Assembly: GCA_039028695.1 (NCBI GenBank)
Contig: JBCCHN010000123.1
Location: forward strand, 1-16,123
DNA from: JANQKX01 sp039028695
Lineage (GTDB): Bacteria > Pseudomonadota > Alphaproteobacteria > Kiloniellales > Kiloniellaceae
Reading direction: 5' to 3'
DNA length: 16,123 bases
Position 1 is the stretch's first letter. Each line of letters begins with the position of its first letter. Of this stretch, positions 5,769-14,354 are shown piece by piece. The notes under the pieces were generated by a model. It searched no databases. It was not told the origin of the DNA and saw only the letters and a program-made list of their open reading frames with translations. The translations under genes were made by a program, and so were the position numbers.

Positions 5769-6794
5769 TTATTTATAGGCCACCGCTGCGCTGGAGGGTC
5801 CGTCTAGGGGGATAGTCTCGAAACGTTTGAATCCGGCCTCGCAGCACCAGTCTTGAAACTCGGCACCTGTAAAGTCGAAGGCATCGCCGAACTCGATCAA
5901 CATATTAAGGGACAGGAAAAGGCCGAAGGTGTTCTCCCGCCGGGCATCGTCGATCAGCGCCTCAATCGCAACAAAGGCTCCGCCCTCGGGTAGGGCATCA
6001 TAAGCCTTTTGCACCAGGGCTTTTTTCTTTTCCAAGTTCCAGTCGTGCAGGATCATACCCATGGTGATCACGTCGGCGCGGGGCAGGGGATCGGCGAAAA
6101 AATCCCCCGAGACCGCGGTGATCCGCTCAACCAGACCGGCATCTTGGATCTTGCGGGCGGCGATGTCGGTGACCATCGGCAAGTCGAAGCTGGTGCAACT
6201 CAGGTGGGAATGGGCAGCGGCGACGCAGCGCGACAAGAGTGCGTCGGCGCCGCCGATATCGGTTAGGCTCTTGTAGTTTTCGAAGGGAAACTTCCGAGCC
6301 AGAGCCTCGAAATTGCGTATCGACGAGCCGTTCATGGCGGCCATAAAGGCCTCCAAGCGCTCCGGCTCGGCGTAGAGAGTCTCGAAAAAGGGCGTGCCGG
6401 CCCCTTTGGTCTCGTTTTGGGCCAGGCCTGTTTGGGTGGCTTCGGTCAGGTCGGCCCAAAAGCGATAGTTGCGGTTATCCCAAAGCTCAATGATGCCGCC
6501 GATGTAGGCGGGCTGATTGCGGTCCAAAAAGGCGGCCGTTTCGGGCGTGTTGCAGTACCGGGCGCCGGGGCCATCCCCGTCGCGCCCCAGCAAATCAGCG
6601 GAGACCAGGAGGTCCAGTAGATCCATGGCCGGGCGTTCCTTAAGGCCATATTCGGCAATGATCTCCGGCAAGGTCATGGGCCCATCGGCCAAGCGGCTAT
6701 AGAGGCCTAGCCCCACCGCGGACAGCAGGGCTTTGGAGAGTCCATACGCGGACGCGATTTGCATGATACGGCCGGGGTCGGGTGCTTGGTTCAT
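5769..6794 (-). CDS. SAM-dependent O-methyltransferase (O-methyltransferase family 2)
   Basis: A 341-residue enzyme with the two-domain layout of small-molecule O-methyltransferases. An N-terminal winged-helix dimerization domain covers residues 1-95 (LSKALLSAVGLGLYSRLADG). The Rossmann domain holds FDLP at 203-206, V-S-G-D-F-F near 228-233, and MILHDWNLEKKKALVQKAYD, where His250 is the expected catalytic base. The glycine-rich SAM loop reads DIGGADALLS (179-188) where most relatives have D-V-G-G-G-x-G, so cofactor binding may be altered. The ATG at 6794 is chosen over upstream codons because AGAGG lies about nine bases ahead and the family's N-terminus begins there. It is a lone gene convergent with the exporter. 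Its substrate, probably a phenolic or polyketide hydroxyl, cannot be read from sequence. Confidence 0.87.
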   Translation of the reverse strand: MNQAPDPGRIMQIASAYGLSKALLSAVGLGLYSRLADGPMTLPEIIAEYGLKERPAMDLLDLLVSADLLGRDGDGPGARYCNTPETAAFLDRNQPAYIGGIIELWDNRNYRFWADLTEATQTGLAQNETKGAGTPFFETLYAEPERLEAFMAAMNGSSIRNFEALARKFPFENYKSLTDIGGADALLSRCVAAAHSHLSCTSFDLPMVTDIAARKIQDAGLVERITAVSGDFFADPLPRADVITMGMILHDWNLEKKKALVQKAYDALPEGGAFVAIEALIDDARRENTFGLFLSLNMLIEFGDAFDFTGAEFQDWCCEAGFKRFETIPLDGPSSAAVAYK

Positions 6795-6863
6795 GGGGGG
6801 CCTCTTGGTCAGACGGTGGGGCGTGCCAGTGCGGAAAACCATGATGCCCTTTTTGGGTCTCCC

Positions 6864-6935
6864 AGACCACTCTTGAGACCACTCTTGAGACCACTCTTGA
6901 GACCACTCTTGAGACCAGACCTGTGACCAGACTTG
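6864..6935. repeat. 12-bp tandem repeat array, four perfect and two degenerate units
   Basis: AGACCACTCTTG is repeated perfectly at 6864-6875, 6876-6887, 6888-6899 and 6900-6911. Two diverged copies follow, AGACCAGACCTG (6912-6923) and TGACCAGACTTG (6924-6935). The array lies in the 260-bp divergent gap between the O-methyltransferase and patatin genes, upstream of both. It has the graded look of a slippage-expanded array. It might be a string of protein-binding sites. The remainder of the gap shows no further gene. Confidence 0.9.
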
Positions 6936-7054
6936 AGGGGCGTCTGAGCCAACCGATCCATAAATTGATCGACTCTGGGTCGTAATGGGTCAATAATTTT
7001 ATCGCGCTTTAGCAAAATTGGCGCGCTTGTCCCACCAGCTTTAAGGAGGTCGTC

Positions 7055-8086
7055 ATGGTTCAGTTCCGCAATTTGGTTTTCGAAGGCGGCGGCGTGAAGG
7101 GTATCGCTTATGTGGGTGCCATGGACGTCATCGAAAAGAAAGGGATTTTGAAGGATATCGAGCGCATCGGCGGCACCTCGGCCGGGGCCATCAACGCGGT
7201 CTTGGTGGCCTGCGGCTTTTCCAACCGGGAACAGCGTACCATCTTGTCGAACATGGATTTCAAGGAATTCATGGATGACTCCGTTGGTGTCCTTCGTGAC
7301 ACGAACCGTTTGCTGAACAGGTTTGGTTGGCACAAGGGCGAGTTTTTTCAGAAATGGATTGGCGAACATATCGCGAAAAAGATGGGCACCAAGAATGCTA
7401 CCTTTCAGGATTTTAAGGATGCCGGCCGTCCCTTGCTTTACCTCTATGGCGCTAACTTGAGCACCGGATTCGGCGAGGTCTATTCGCAAGAGCACACGGC
7501 AAACATGCGGGTTCTGGATGCGGTGCGAACCTCCATGTCTCTGCCGCTCTTTTTCGCGGCTGTCCGCAATCCCCGTGACGACGTTTTGGTCGATGGGGGC
7601 TTGCTGAACAACTATCCCATTAAGCTGTTCGACCGCAAAAAGTACATCAAAGACGCCGAGAAAAAAGCGGCCCGCAAGACGGAATACTACGACGACGAAA
7701 ACGGGCGCTTTCTGACCGGCAAGACGGCCAATCACAGCCCCTATGTGTACAACAAACAGACCTTGGGCTTCCGCCTCGACTCGAAACGGGAAATCGCCGC
7801 CTTTCGTTATGGGAATGTGGAGGCGGTCAATGAGATCGACGGCTTTTTTGCCTATACCAAGGCTTTGGTCAAAACCGCCTTGAACGTTCAGGAGGCTCAG
7901 CACCTGCACGGCGACGACTGGCACCGCACCATCTACATCGACACCTTGGGCGTCGGTGCCACGGATTTTAGCTTGAGTGATAAGAAAAAGCAGGACCTGA
8001 TTAAATCCGGCCGGCAAGGAACAAAGGACTATTTCGACTGGTTTGATACCGCCAAGGGTCAGAAAAAGCCGATCAATCGACTTTGA
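7055..8086 (+). CDS. Patatin-like phospholipase
   Basis: A 343-residue serine lipid acyl hydrolase of the patatin fold. The oxyanion loop is F-E-G-G-G-V-K-G (residues 9-16), the nucleophile motif G-T-S-A-G places Ser42 at the elbow, and V-D-G-G-L-L-N-N-Y-P supplies Asp180 of the Ser-Asp dyad. All catalytic elements are present. No signal peptide is visible, so it may act in the cytoplasm or be delivered by a secretion system, as ExoU-like patatins are; no such system is in the window. The ATG at 7055 has a near-perfect AAGGAGGT site (7043-7050). The C-terminal third is rich in Lys and Asp and carries no recognised domain. The next gene starts 115 bp downstream. Patatins can be lipid-recycling enzymes, toxins or anti-phage effectors; the context does not decide. 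Confidence 0.9.
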   Translation: MVQFRNLVFEGGGVKGIAYVGAMDVIEKKGILKDIERIGGTSAGAINAVLVACGFSNREQRTILSNMDFKEFMDDSVGVLRDTNRLLNRFGWHKGEFFQKWIGEHIAKKMGTKNATFQDFKDAGRPLLYLYGANLSTGFGEVYSQEHTANMRVLDAVRTSMSLPLFFAAVRNPRDDVLVDGGLLNNYPIKLFDRKKYIKDAEKKAARKTEYYDDENGRFLTGKTANHSPYVYNKQTLGFRLDSKREIAAFRYGNVEAVNEIDGFFAYTKALVKTALNVQEAQHLHGDDWHRTIYIDTLGVGATDFSLSDKKKQDLIKSGRQGTKDYFDWFDTAKGQKKPINRL

Positions 8087-8201
8087 GGTTTCTTGGGGCA
8101 AAGCGCTGATGGATTGCAGCCTGACGGTTGCCTTCACCCCAATCGATGTGGAAACTGTTGACCATACGGTTTTCGGCGAGGCTGTTGAGAGGGGCAAGGG
8201 C

Positions 8202-9074
8202 ATGAAGGGCCGGCGGTTGGGCGACATCACCATCGATCGCATCTTGGAAATGGAGGCGCCCTACCAACCCCTCTCGGCGTTTTTTGCCCAGGCCACGCCG
8301 GAGGCTATCGCACCTCATCGCCATTGGTTGGAGCCGAGGGCCTTGGATCCGGCGACGGGCAAGATCATTCTGCCGGTGCAGTCCTATCTGGTGCGGACCG
8401 GGCATCACACCATCCTGATCGATACCTGTGTGGGTTGTCATAAGAACGACACCGGCGAGCCGGACTGGACCGGTCGCCGGGACGAGAGCTGGCTGGATCG
8501 CCTGGCCGCGGCCGGGGTAGGATTGGAACAGGTTGACTTCGTCTTTTGCACCCATTTGCACGCGGATCACTGCGGCTGGAATACCCGGCTGGTGGACGGG
8601 CGCTGGGTGCCGACCTTTCCCAAAGCTAAATATATTTTGGCCAAGGCAGAAGTGGCTGCCAAGGAAGCGGCCGGCGGCGCGGTCTATCGGGAGAGTGTCC
8701 TGCCCATCTTGGAAGCGGGCCAGGCCCTGCTGGTGGACCAGGGTTATGCCTTGGACGACCAGGTCTGCTTGACGCCCCTACCGGGCCATACGGCGGGTCA
8801 TGTGGGGGTGGGCCTGGCCTCGCGGGGGCAGCAGGCGGTCATGATCGGCGATATCATGCACAGCCCCATCCAATTGGCCCATCCGGACTGGAGCCCCGTT
8901 TTCGATTTTGACGTGGCGCTTTCGACCCAGACTCGGCAAGCTTTCCTGGACAGTCATTGCGAGACGGATACCTTGGTACTGACCGCCCATTTCCCCTCGC
9001 CCTCGATCGGTCATGTTGTCGCACATGCCAAGCGCGCCTTTGACTTTCGCTATCTGGGTGCCGAAATGGAATGA
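8202..9074 (+). CDS. Metallo-beta-lactamase-fold hydrolase
   Basis: A 290-residue dinuclear zinc hydrolase of the lactonase/methyl-parathion-hydrolase-like type. The metal motif is THLHADHCGW (His118, His120, Asp122, His123). Further ligands are in PLPGHTAGHVG (about 194-202), the bridging Asp217 in IGDIMHSP, and His263 in LTAHFPSP. The N-terminal RLGDITIDRILEME is the usual opening, so the ATG at 8202 is preferred; AGAGGGG lies seven to eight bases upstream. An open frame extends back to 8109 and overlaps the patatin end, but it has no homology-like content or good ribosome site. It probably opens a lactone or phosphoester ring; quorum-signal lactonase activity is possible but unproven. It is followed 39 bases later by a methyltransferase. 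Confidence 0.88.
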   Translation: MKGRRLGDITIDRILEMEAPYQPLSAFFAQATPEAIAPHRHWLEPRALDPATGKIILPVQSYLVRTGHHTILIDTCVGCHKNDTGEPDWTGRRDESWLDRLAAAGVGLEQVDFVFCTHLHADHCGWNTRLVDGRWVPTFPKAKYILAKAEVAAKEAAGGAVYRESVLPILEAGQALLVDQGYALDDQVCLTPLPGHTAGHVGVGLASRGQQAVMIGDIMHSPIQLAHPDWSPVFDFDVALSTQTRQAFLDSHCETDTLVLTAHFPSPSIGHVVAHAKRAFDFRYLGAEME

Positions 9075-9113
9075 CTCCCAATCAGCCCTTGCTTGCGGAA
9101 AGGAAACGCAAAC

Positions 9114-9941
9114 ATGTCCGCCAACACGACCCACGCCAGCTTCACCGGTGCTATCCCCGAGGCCTATGACCGCTATCTGGGGCCCTTGCTGTTTGAATTC
9201 TCCGCCGCCGACACAGCCCGCCGCGTTGCTGCCGCGACCAATGGTCCCGTCAAATTGCTCGAGGTCGCCTGTGGGACAGGCATTTCCACCCGTCACCTGG
9301 CTGGCGCCCTGCCGGCCGGCTCGGAAATCATGGCGACTGACTTGAATCAAGCCATGCTGGACCACGCGGGCCGGGTCAATGGGGATTTGCCCGGGGTTAC
9401 CTATCGCCAGGCCGATGCTCTGGATCTGCCCTTCGAGGGGGCTCGGTTCGACGGGGTGGTGTGCCAGTTCGGCATCATGTTTTTCCCCGACAAGGCCAAA
9501 GGCCTTGCCGAGATGGCACGGGTGCTAAAGCCCGGCGGTGTGCTGCTTCTGACCGTTTGGGATTCCTTTGCGCAAAACCCCGCGGTCGCCGTGGTGGACC
9601 GAGTGATTAAAAGTTTCTTCGAGACCGATCCGCCGCGTTTCCTTGAGGCCCCTTTTGCCATGCACGACCGGGACGCCGGCCGGGCGCTGATTGAGGGCGC
9701 GGGTTTTGCCGCCCCAGAAGTGAACCTGGTCAGCGCGGCGGTAGCGTCCGCCAGCCATGGCGACACGGCACGGGGCTTTATCACCGGCAATCCCACCATC
9801 AATGAGGTAAACGAGCGCGCCACGGTCGGCGCAGACGAGATCATCGCCAGCTCTATCGCCGAACTGGAGGCCGAGTTCGGCCCCACCCCGGTCAAACTTC
9901 CTTTCCAGGAAATTGTTTATTCGGCGCACAAGCCCCTTTGA
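9114..9941 (+). CDS. Class I SAM-dependent methyltransferase (UbiE/Methyltransf_11-like)
   Basis: A 275-residue single-domain methyltransferase. Motif I is LLEVACGTGISTRHL (residues 48-62), the acidic residue after strand two is Asp76 in A-T-D-L-N, and motif II is QADALDLPFEG. Motif III is EMARVLKPGGVLLLTVWDSF (about 133-152). These are typical of UbiE/BioC-like enzymes that methylate quinones or other small molecules. The ATG at 9114 has AAAGGAAA about nine bases ahead, better than an upstream TTG at 9093. It sits between the MBL-fold hydrolase and the EmrA-like adaptor on the same strand, with 18 bases to the latter. Substrate unknown. Isolation from other quinone genes argues against an essential UbiE role. 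Confidence 0.88.
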   Translation: MSANTTHASFTGAIPEAYDRYLGPLLFEFSAADTARRVAAATNGPVKLLEVACGTGISTRHLAGALPAGSEIMATDLNQAMLDHAGRVNGDLPGVTYRQADALDLPFEGARFDGVVCQFGIMFFPDKAKGLAEMARVLKPGGVLLLTVWDSFAQNPAVAVVDRVIKSFFETDPPRFLEAPFAMHDRDAGRALIEGAGFAAPEVNLVSAAVASASHGDTARGFITGNPTINEVNERATVGADEIIASSIAELEAEFGPTPVKLPFQEIVYSAHKPL

Positions 9942-9943
9942 TC

Positions 9944-9952
9944 TGCTATACC
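9944..9952 (+). promoter_or_regulatory. Candidate extended -10 promoter giving a leaderless adaptor mRNA
   Basis: TGC-TATACC (9944-9952) is an extended -10-like element ending seven bases before the adaptor ATG at 9960. There is no clear -35. Transcription would begin at or next to the ATG, and no Shine-Dalgarno sequence precedes the start, which would fit a leaderless message. Confidence 0.35.
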
Positions 9953-9959
9953 TCATACC

Positions 9960-11042
9960 ATGAACCGGACTAAGGCCCTTTTTACAACCGCGAAATTTTG
10001 GGTCCTGTCGATCTTGGGCCTGGTGGTCATCCTGGTCGCCTATTACATCGCCGCCGATCGGGTCACCCCCTATACCGGCGATGCCTACGTACAGGCCTTG
10101 GTGGTGCAGATCTCGCCACAGGTGCAGGGTCAGGTGATCCAGGTGCATGTGGCCAACGGCAGTCAGGTCAAAAAGGGGGCGCCGCTTTATCAAATCGATC
10201 CGCGGCCCTATCAGCACAAGGTGGATCACCTCAAGGCGCTGCTGGTTCAGACCCAAGCGGAAATTCGCCAGGTTGAAAGCCAGTTGGAAGCGCAGAAGTC
10301 CATCATCAGCGAGCGCGAGGCAGATGTTCATCTGGCGCAAAAGACCTTTGACCGCATCTCCAAACTGGCCGAAGACTCCTTTGCGGCCCAACAACAACTC
10401 GACGACGCCACTGATCGCTTGAGTGCCAACAAGGCGCTGCTGCGGCAGGCTCAGGCGGAAAGCCGGCGTCTGGACAATCGGCTTGACGCCATCATTGATG
10501 GGGACCATGCCGAGGTTCAGCAGGTCAGAGCCCAGTTGTCCGAGGCGGAACTGCGCCTGTCGGAAACCACTGTCTCCGCTCCCGTGGACGGGGTAATCGA
10601 TAACGTCCAGCTTCAGGTCGGCACCTATGTGGATGTTGGCCAGCCGGTGCTGTCCTTTGTTGACACGACCCGTTGGTGGATCGTCGCCAACTTTAAGGAA
10701 AATGCCCTGTCGGTGATCAAGCCGGGGCAGAAAGTCCTCTTGGGCTATGTCATGTATCCGGGCCAGCGCTTCGAGGGGCGGGTTGAGAGCATTGGCCGTG
10801 GCGTTAGCCAGGGGCAGGGGGAGGCCAGCGGCCTCTTACCGCTGATTGAAAACCCCACCAGTTGGATCAGCCTGTCCCAGCGCTTTCAAGTTCGCATCGC
10901 CCCGGCCGAGATGGGATCGGAACATCCCTTGAGGGTCGGGGCCTCGGCGCGCACAGTGGTGTTTACCGGCGATAACGGGATCATGAATGACCTGGCCCGC
11001 TTTTGGATGTGGATCGCCAGCTATCTGGATTTCATTTACTGA
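9960..11042 (+). CDS. HlyD-family periplasmic adaptor of an efflux pump (EmrA/AaeA-like)
   Basis: A 360-residue membrane fusion protein. One N-terminal membrane anchor spans about residues 12-32 (FWVLSILGLVVILVAYYIAA). After it, D-A-Y-V-Q-A-L-V-V-Q-I-S-P-Q-V-Q-G begins the lipoyl half-motif (about 41-85). A long alpha-helical coiled-coil hairpin rich in Gln, Glu, Lys and Ala runs over roughly 90-185. The second lipoyl half follows with TTVSAPVDGVIDNVQLQVGTY, then the beta-barrel domain. Such proteins link an inner-membrane pump to the outer membrane. The gene is followed 40 bases later by a FUSC/AaeB-like pump, its obvious partner. No outer membrane channel gene is present. Start at 9960 is where family alignment would begin; it lacks a ribosome binding site. 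Confidence 0.9.
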   Translation: MNRTKALFTTAKFWVLSILGLVVILVAYYIAADRVTPYTGDAYVQALVVQISPQVQGQVIQVHVANGSQVKKGAPLYQIDPRPYQHKVDHLKALLVQTQAEIRQVESQLEAQKSIISEREADVHLAQKTFDRISKLAEDSFAAQQQLDDATDRLSANKALLRQAQAESRRLDNRLDAIIDGDHAEVQQVRAQLSEAELRLSETTVSAPVDGVIDNVQLQVGTYVDVGQPVLSFVDTTRWWIVANFKENALSVIKPGQKVLLGYVMYPGQRFEGRVESIGRGVSQGQGEASGLLPLIENPTSWISLSQRFQVRIAPAEMGSEHPLRVGASARTVVFTGDNGIMNDLARFWMWIASYLDFIY

Positions 11043-11082
11043 GCATTTATCGTCGGTGCCGGTTGTAAGGCTGGGTGACAGT

Positions 11083-13248
11083 ATGTTCGAAGCCGAAATG
11101 AAGCGTTTTCGCGTTTGCAGCGCCTTGCGGGCGACTATTGCCTCGATCCTGGCGCTGATCGTCAACGCCCTCTTTGATTTGCCCTTTGGCTATATCTCTG
11201 TCCTGACGCCCCAATCCCTCCTGCTGTTGCACCACAACCAAGAGGTGGACTATGGCCTCCAGCGGGCGCTCGGGCCCGCCTTGGCGATCTTGATCTCGGC
11301 AGTCCTGCTGTTTTTGATCGGCAATGCGCCCTTCCTGGTGATGCTCATTTTCGCGGTGGTTCTGATCGCCAACGGCATGGCCTTTGCCACCGGGTATTTC
11401 AAATACGGCACCATCTTCTCCCTGATCACCTTCGGTGTGGTGGTCTTTGGCATGATGACCGATGTCCTGACCGTTGAATCCACCATGGTCCATTGGCTGT
11501 TGCAAATGGTCCACGGGGTCTTCTGGTCCTGGCTCATGGTGGCCGTTGTGTGGCCCTTCGATCCGGCGGCAATTGTGCGCCAGCGCCTGGGCGCGATCCT
11601 GCGGGATCAAAGCGATTGGCTTACCAAGCTGGCGGACGGAGGCGCCCCAGGCGCAAGGCGCCCTGTTCCCCGTGCCGTTTTTTCGGAGATCAGGACTTAC
11701 GTGACCTTGGCCCAGGCCAAGAAGACGGCGAATAAAGCCTCGTCCCTTGCCGCCGCCACGAGCGAAATGGTGGATGCGGTCCGAGACCTGACCATCCGGG
11801 TGGGGCTCTTGGGCTTTGCCGCCGCGGCCCAAGGCCGGCGGAACCGGAGCAGCCGCTCGGAAGGGGAGACTGATCCGGCGCGTGAAGCAGCCTTCCGTCG
11901 GCAGGCCGAGGCCTTAGGTGCCTTGGGAGAAGCTGTGGCGGCCGGGCGGGCCTTGCCCGTGGATGCCCTGACTGACGGGAGCAAGGCTATTCCCGCGGTG
12001 CCGCCGATCACCCAGGATGAGGACCCTGGAGAGAGTTTCTTCCAACGGGCCTTTGCCGCGCGCCTGGCGCAGCTTTCCTCGGACATTATGAAGGTGAGTT
12101 CTTGTTATCGGGACAGTTTCAGTGATCGACGTTCTCCACCCGGCCCTCATACCCTCCATTCTCGCCAAACGCCGGCGGCGAAAAAGCCCCTCTTGAACCT
12201 GGCCCAGGTGAAGTTCGGCACCCGCCTGGGGGTCACGGCCCTTTTGGTGATCGCCCTGACGGCCTTTCTAGATCTGCCCGGCGGCACCCAAACCCTGGTC
12301 GCAGCCCTGGTGGTGGTCTGTCAGGCCAATCTGGGCAAGTCTCACGAGCGTATGCGCTTTCGCCTAGGCGGCGTTTTGACCGGCGGTGTTTACGGCCTGG
12401 CGGTTTTCCTTTTCATGGGGCTATTACCCTATTTTCCCCTCTATGTGCTGTTGATGGCCTTGGGCTTGTTGAGCTTCGGCTATTTGGCCGCCCGCTTTGA
12501 CCGGCATAATTACCTCTGGGCGCAAGCCAATCTGATGCTGGCGACCACCATGGTGACCACCGAAGGCCCCATAAGCGAGTTGGAGGGCGGTGCCTTGCGC
12601 TTCCTTGGGGCGGTGGTGGGTTGTAGTTTGGCGTTGGGCATCAGTACCTATCTTTTCCCGGTTGACCCCCAGGCCAAACTGCGCGCCGATGTGGCCCGGG
12701 GCCTGCGGCAGATCGGCGCCTTCGTGACCGCCTTGGCTGCATCACCGGGCAGGGACGAGACAATCGATCATGATGCGCAAGAAGACGCTTTGGCATGGGT
12801 TACCGCGGCAATCCGCAGCGGGCGTCAGGACGAGGAATTCGTGCGCCTGATGATGCGTCGGGACCACGATGTGCAGCTGCTGTACGACCGTCTTGAGGCG
12901 CTGAGTGACCTGCGCTTGGACTTGGCCACGATTCGGGACGCTTACGCCCAGATGACGCCGGCGGCCCGTGATTTTGTGGCCGCGACCCTGGCACCGCTCA
13001 TCGACGAACTGACCCTAAGCCTGGACCGTTTGGCTCGCTCCACCGAGCAGGCCAGCGCCAAACCCTTGCTTGGCGCGGACGAGGATAGCCTCCTAAGCCG
13101 CTTTCAGCACAGCCGACAATCCACCGCCGAGCGGCTAAGGCAAGACCACCGCCTGCCGCCGGATGTGGAACGCCTGCGCCTTTTATTGACGTCGCTAGAG
13201 GTGGTGGTCTTCAAGGTCTGGCGTATGGGGCGGGTGGTGCGGGCTTGA
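11083..13248 (+). CDS. FUSC/AaeB-like inner-membrane efflux pump
   Basis: A 721-residue membrane protein of the aromatic acid exporter type, made of two repeats. Each repeat has a cluster of about five or six membrane segments followed by a cytoplasmic helical region. The first cluster covers about residues 10-165 (IASILALIVNALFDLPFGYI). The second begins near residue 375 with KFGTRLGVTALLVIALTAFL and contains the typical GGTQTLVAALVVVCQANLG. AaeB-type proteins export hydroxylated aromatic acids; related FUSC proteins export fusaric acid. The preceding HlyD-type adaptor completes the pair. The ATG at 11083 is chosen because membrane repeat one starts soon after; an open frame back to 10987 overlaps the adaptor gene. 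The linker (about 235-370) is variable and charged. Substrate is inferred only by family. Confidence 0.87.
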   Translation: MFEAEMKRFRVCSALRATIASILALIVNALFDLPFGYISVLTPQSLLLLHHNQEVDYGLQRALGPALAILISAVLLFLIGNAPFLVMLIFAVVLIANGMAFATGYFKYGTIFSLITFGVVVFGMMTDVLTVESTMVHWLLQMVHGVFWSWLMVAVVWPFDPAAIVRQRLGAILRDQSDWLTKLADGGAPGARRPVPRAVFSEIRTYVTLAQAKKTANKASSLAAATSEMVDAVRDLTIRVGLLGFAAAAQGRRNRSSRSEGETDPAREAAFRRQAEALGALGEAVAAGRALPVDALTDGSKAIPAVPPITQDEDPGESFFQRAFAARLAQLSSDIMKVSSCYRDSFSDRRSPPGPHTLHSRQTPAAKKPLLNLAQVKFGTRLGVTALLVIALTAFLDLPGGTQTLVAALVVVCQANLGKSHERMRFRLGGVLTGGVYGLAVFLFMGLLPYFPLYVLLMALGLLSFGYLAARFDRHNYLWAQANLMLATTMVTTEGPISELEGGALRFLGAVVGCSLALGISTYLFPVDPQAKLRADVARGLRQIGAFVTALAASPGRDETIDHDAQEDALAWVTAAIRSGRQDEEFVRLMMRRDHDVQLLYDRLEALSDLRLDLATIRDAYAQMTPAARDFVAATLAPLIDELTLSLDRLARSTEQASAKPLLGADEDSLLSRFQHSRQSTAERLRQDHRLPPDVERLRLLLTSLEVVVFKVWRMGRVVRA

Positions 13249-13320
13249 GGAGTCCAGGACCTCTTGGGCATTGGCAAGGCTTTACGAGAGATCCCACAGG
13301 CGTCAGACTGCGCGGCGGCA

Positions 13321-13326
13321 TATGAT
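13321..13326 (+). promoter_or_regulatory. Possible -10 element upstream of the amidinotransferase gene
   Basis: TATGAT matches a sigma-70 -10 closely and lies 12 bases before the ATG at 13339, just ahead of the AGGGAG ribosome site. No good -35 is seen at the right distance, so this is tentative. Confidence 0.25.
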
Positions 13327-13338
13327 AGGGAGCAGGCG

Positions 13339-14322
13339 ATGAATACATTCGGATCTCATAGTGAGTTCGGCAAATTGCGCGAAGTGGTGGTGGGCTCGGC
13401 TCAGGGGCTTCACTTGCCGCCTTATGGGAAAGACCTCTCCCACTATAACGACGAGCTGCGTGAAGCCTTGCTGGCCAACGGGCAGCGCCCCTTGGACGTG
13501 GCCGCCATCTTTCCCGAGCGCCATGCGGCCACAATGGAACAGATGGAAGGGGTCGCCGCTACCTACGAGCGCCACGGCATCAAGGTCCACCGGCCCCGCC
13601 CCTATAGGGACGCGGAGACCCGCTCCTTGGCCGATCTGCAGGGGGGCTGGTCCCAGCTCTATCCCGCCGATCCGGTTTTTGTCATCGGCAAGCATTATCT
13701 GGAAATCTCCATCCGCCGGGCCTATCGCCGCAAGGAGGTTTTCCCCCTACGCGACATTATCGTGCCCATGATCGAGGCGGACCCGGAGGCTCACTACGTG
13801 GCCATGCCGCCCTCGGCACCTTGGGACCCCTCGGGCGAGGGGCCGGGCCCCTTCCTGGAGGGCGGCGACATCCTGATCCACGGGCAGGATATCTTTGTCG
13901 GCCATGGCGAGCTCTGCTCCGATGCGGCCGGTGTTGCCTGGCTGAAACATTATATCGAGCGCTGGGGCTACCGGGTTCATCCCATGGAGATAAATGGTCC
14001 CATCTTGCACGCACTGGGCATCATCTGCTTGCTGCGCGAGGGGCTCTTGATGGCCTATCTGCCGGCCTTTAAACACGGACTGCCCGAGCCTTTGAAGAAC
14101 TGGGACGTGATCGAGCTGACGGAAGAAGAGATGAATGCCCACGCCACCGTGGGGGTCAGCCTGGATGACAAGCACTATATGATCGATCCCCACTTCAACC
14201 GGGTGATGGACGAGTTGGGCCGACGGGGGGTGGAGCCTGTGCCCACACCCTGCGACGCCATCGGTTTTTGGGGCGGTGCCATACGCTGTATCACGCTGCC
14301 GCTGGTACGCGACCCGGCCTAA
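13339..14322 (+). CDS. Amidinotransferase-fold enzyme (glycine amidinotransferase-like)
   Basis: A 327-residue enzyme of the guanidine-modifying (pentein) superfamily. The N-terminal SEFGKLREVVVGSA (residues 8-21) is the amidinotransferase signature. The candidate catalytic residues are Asp177 in L-E-G-G-D, His224 in I-L-H-A-L-G, and Cys317 in GGAIRCITLPL, where Cys attacks the guanidino carbon. The usual His-x-Asp is His-Ala-Leu here, a change near the active site. Relatives transfer the amidino group from arginine to glycine, inosamines or toxin precursors, or hydrolyse arginine derivatives. The ATG at 13339 has AGGGAG about six bases upstream. An M20 metallopeptidase follows after 32 bases and is probably co-transcribed, suggesting a small guanidino-compound pathway. 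The exact reaction is unknown. Confidence 0.85.
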   Translation: MNTFGSHSEFGKLREVVVGSAQGLHLPPYGKDLSHYNDELREALLANGQRPLDVAAIFPERHAATMEQMEGVAATYERHGIKVHRPRPYRDAETRSLADLQGGWSQLYPADPVFVIGKHYLEISIRRAYRRKEVFPLRDIIVPMIEADPEAHYVAMPPSAPWDPSGEGPGPFLEGGDILIHGQDIFVGHGELCSDAAGVAWLKHYIERWGYRVHPMEINGPILHALGIICLLREGLLMAYLPAFKHGLPEPLKNWDVIELTEEEMNAHATVGVSLDDKHYMIDPHFNRVMDELGRRGVEPVPTPCDAIGFWGGAIRCITLPLVRDPA

Positions 14323-14354
14323 TGGCGCTTGTAGCTATTTTAAGGGACATATAA

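Noticed and set aside
6864..6935. CRISPR array.
   Set aside because: Units are 12 bp with no spacers between them, so this is a simple tandem repeat; the 16-bp array at the right end is rejected for the same reason.
8043..8201. N-terminal extension of the MBL-fold hydrolase.
   Set aside because: The extension overlaps the patatin end and lacks family resemblance; the usual N-terminus starts at the ATG at 8202.
6809..8242. A 477-codon open frame on the minus strand.
   Set aside because: It is antisense to the patatin gene, which has full catalytic motifs and a strong ribosome site. The frame is a product of G+C-rich codon bias plus the 12-bp repeat, with no recognisable domain.
9525..10508. 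A 327-codon minus-strand open frame.
   Set aside because: It is opposite two well-supported plus-strand genes (methyltransferase and adaptor) and shows no domain signature.
11047..11832. A 261-codon minus-strand open frame.
   Set aside because: Antisense to the first membrane domain of the FUSC pump; rich in His, Gln and Gly as expected from reverse reading of hydrophobic codons.
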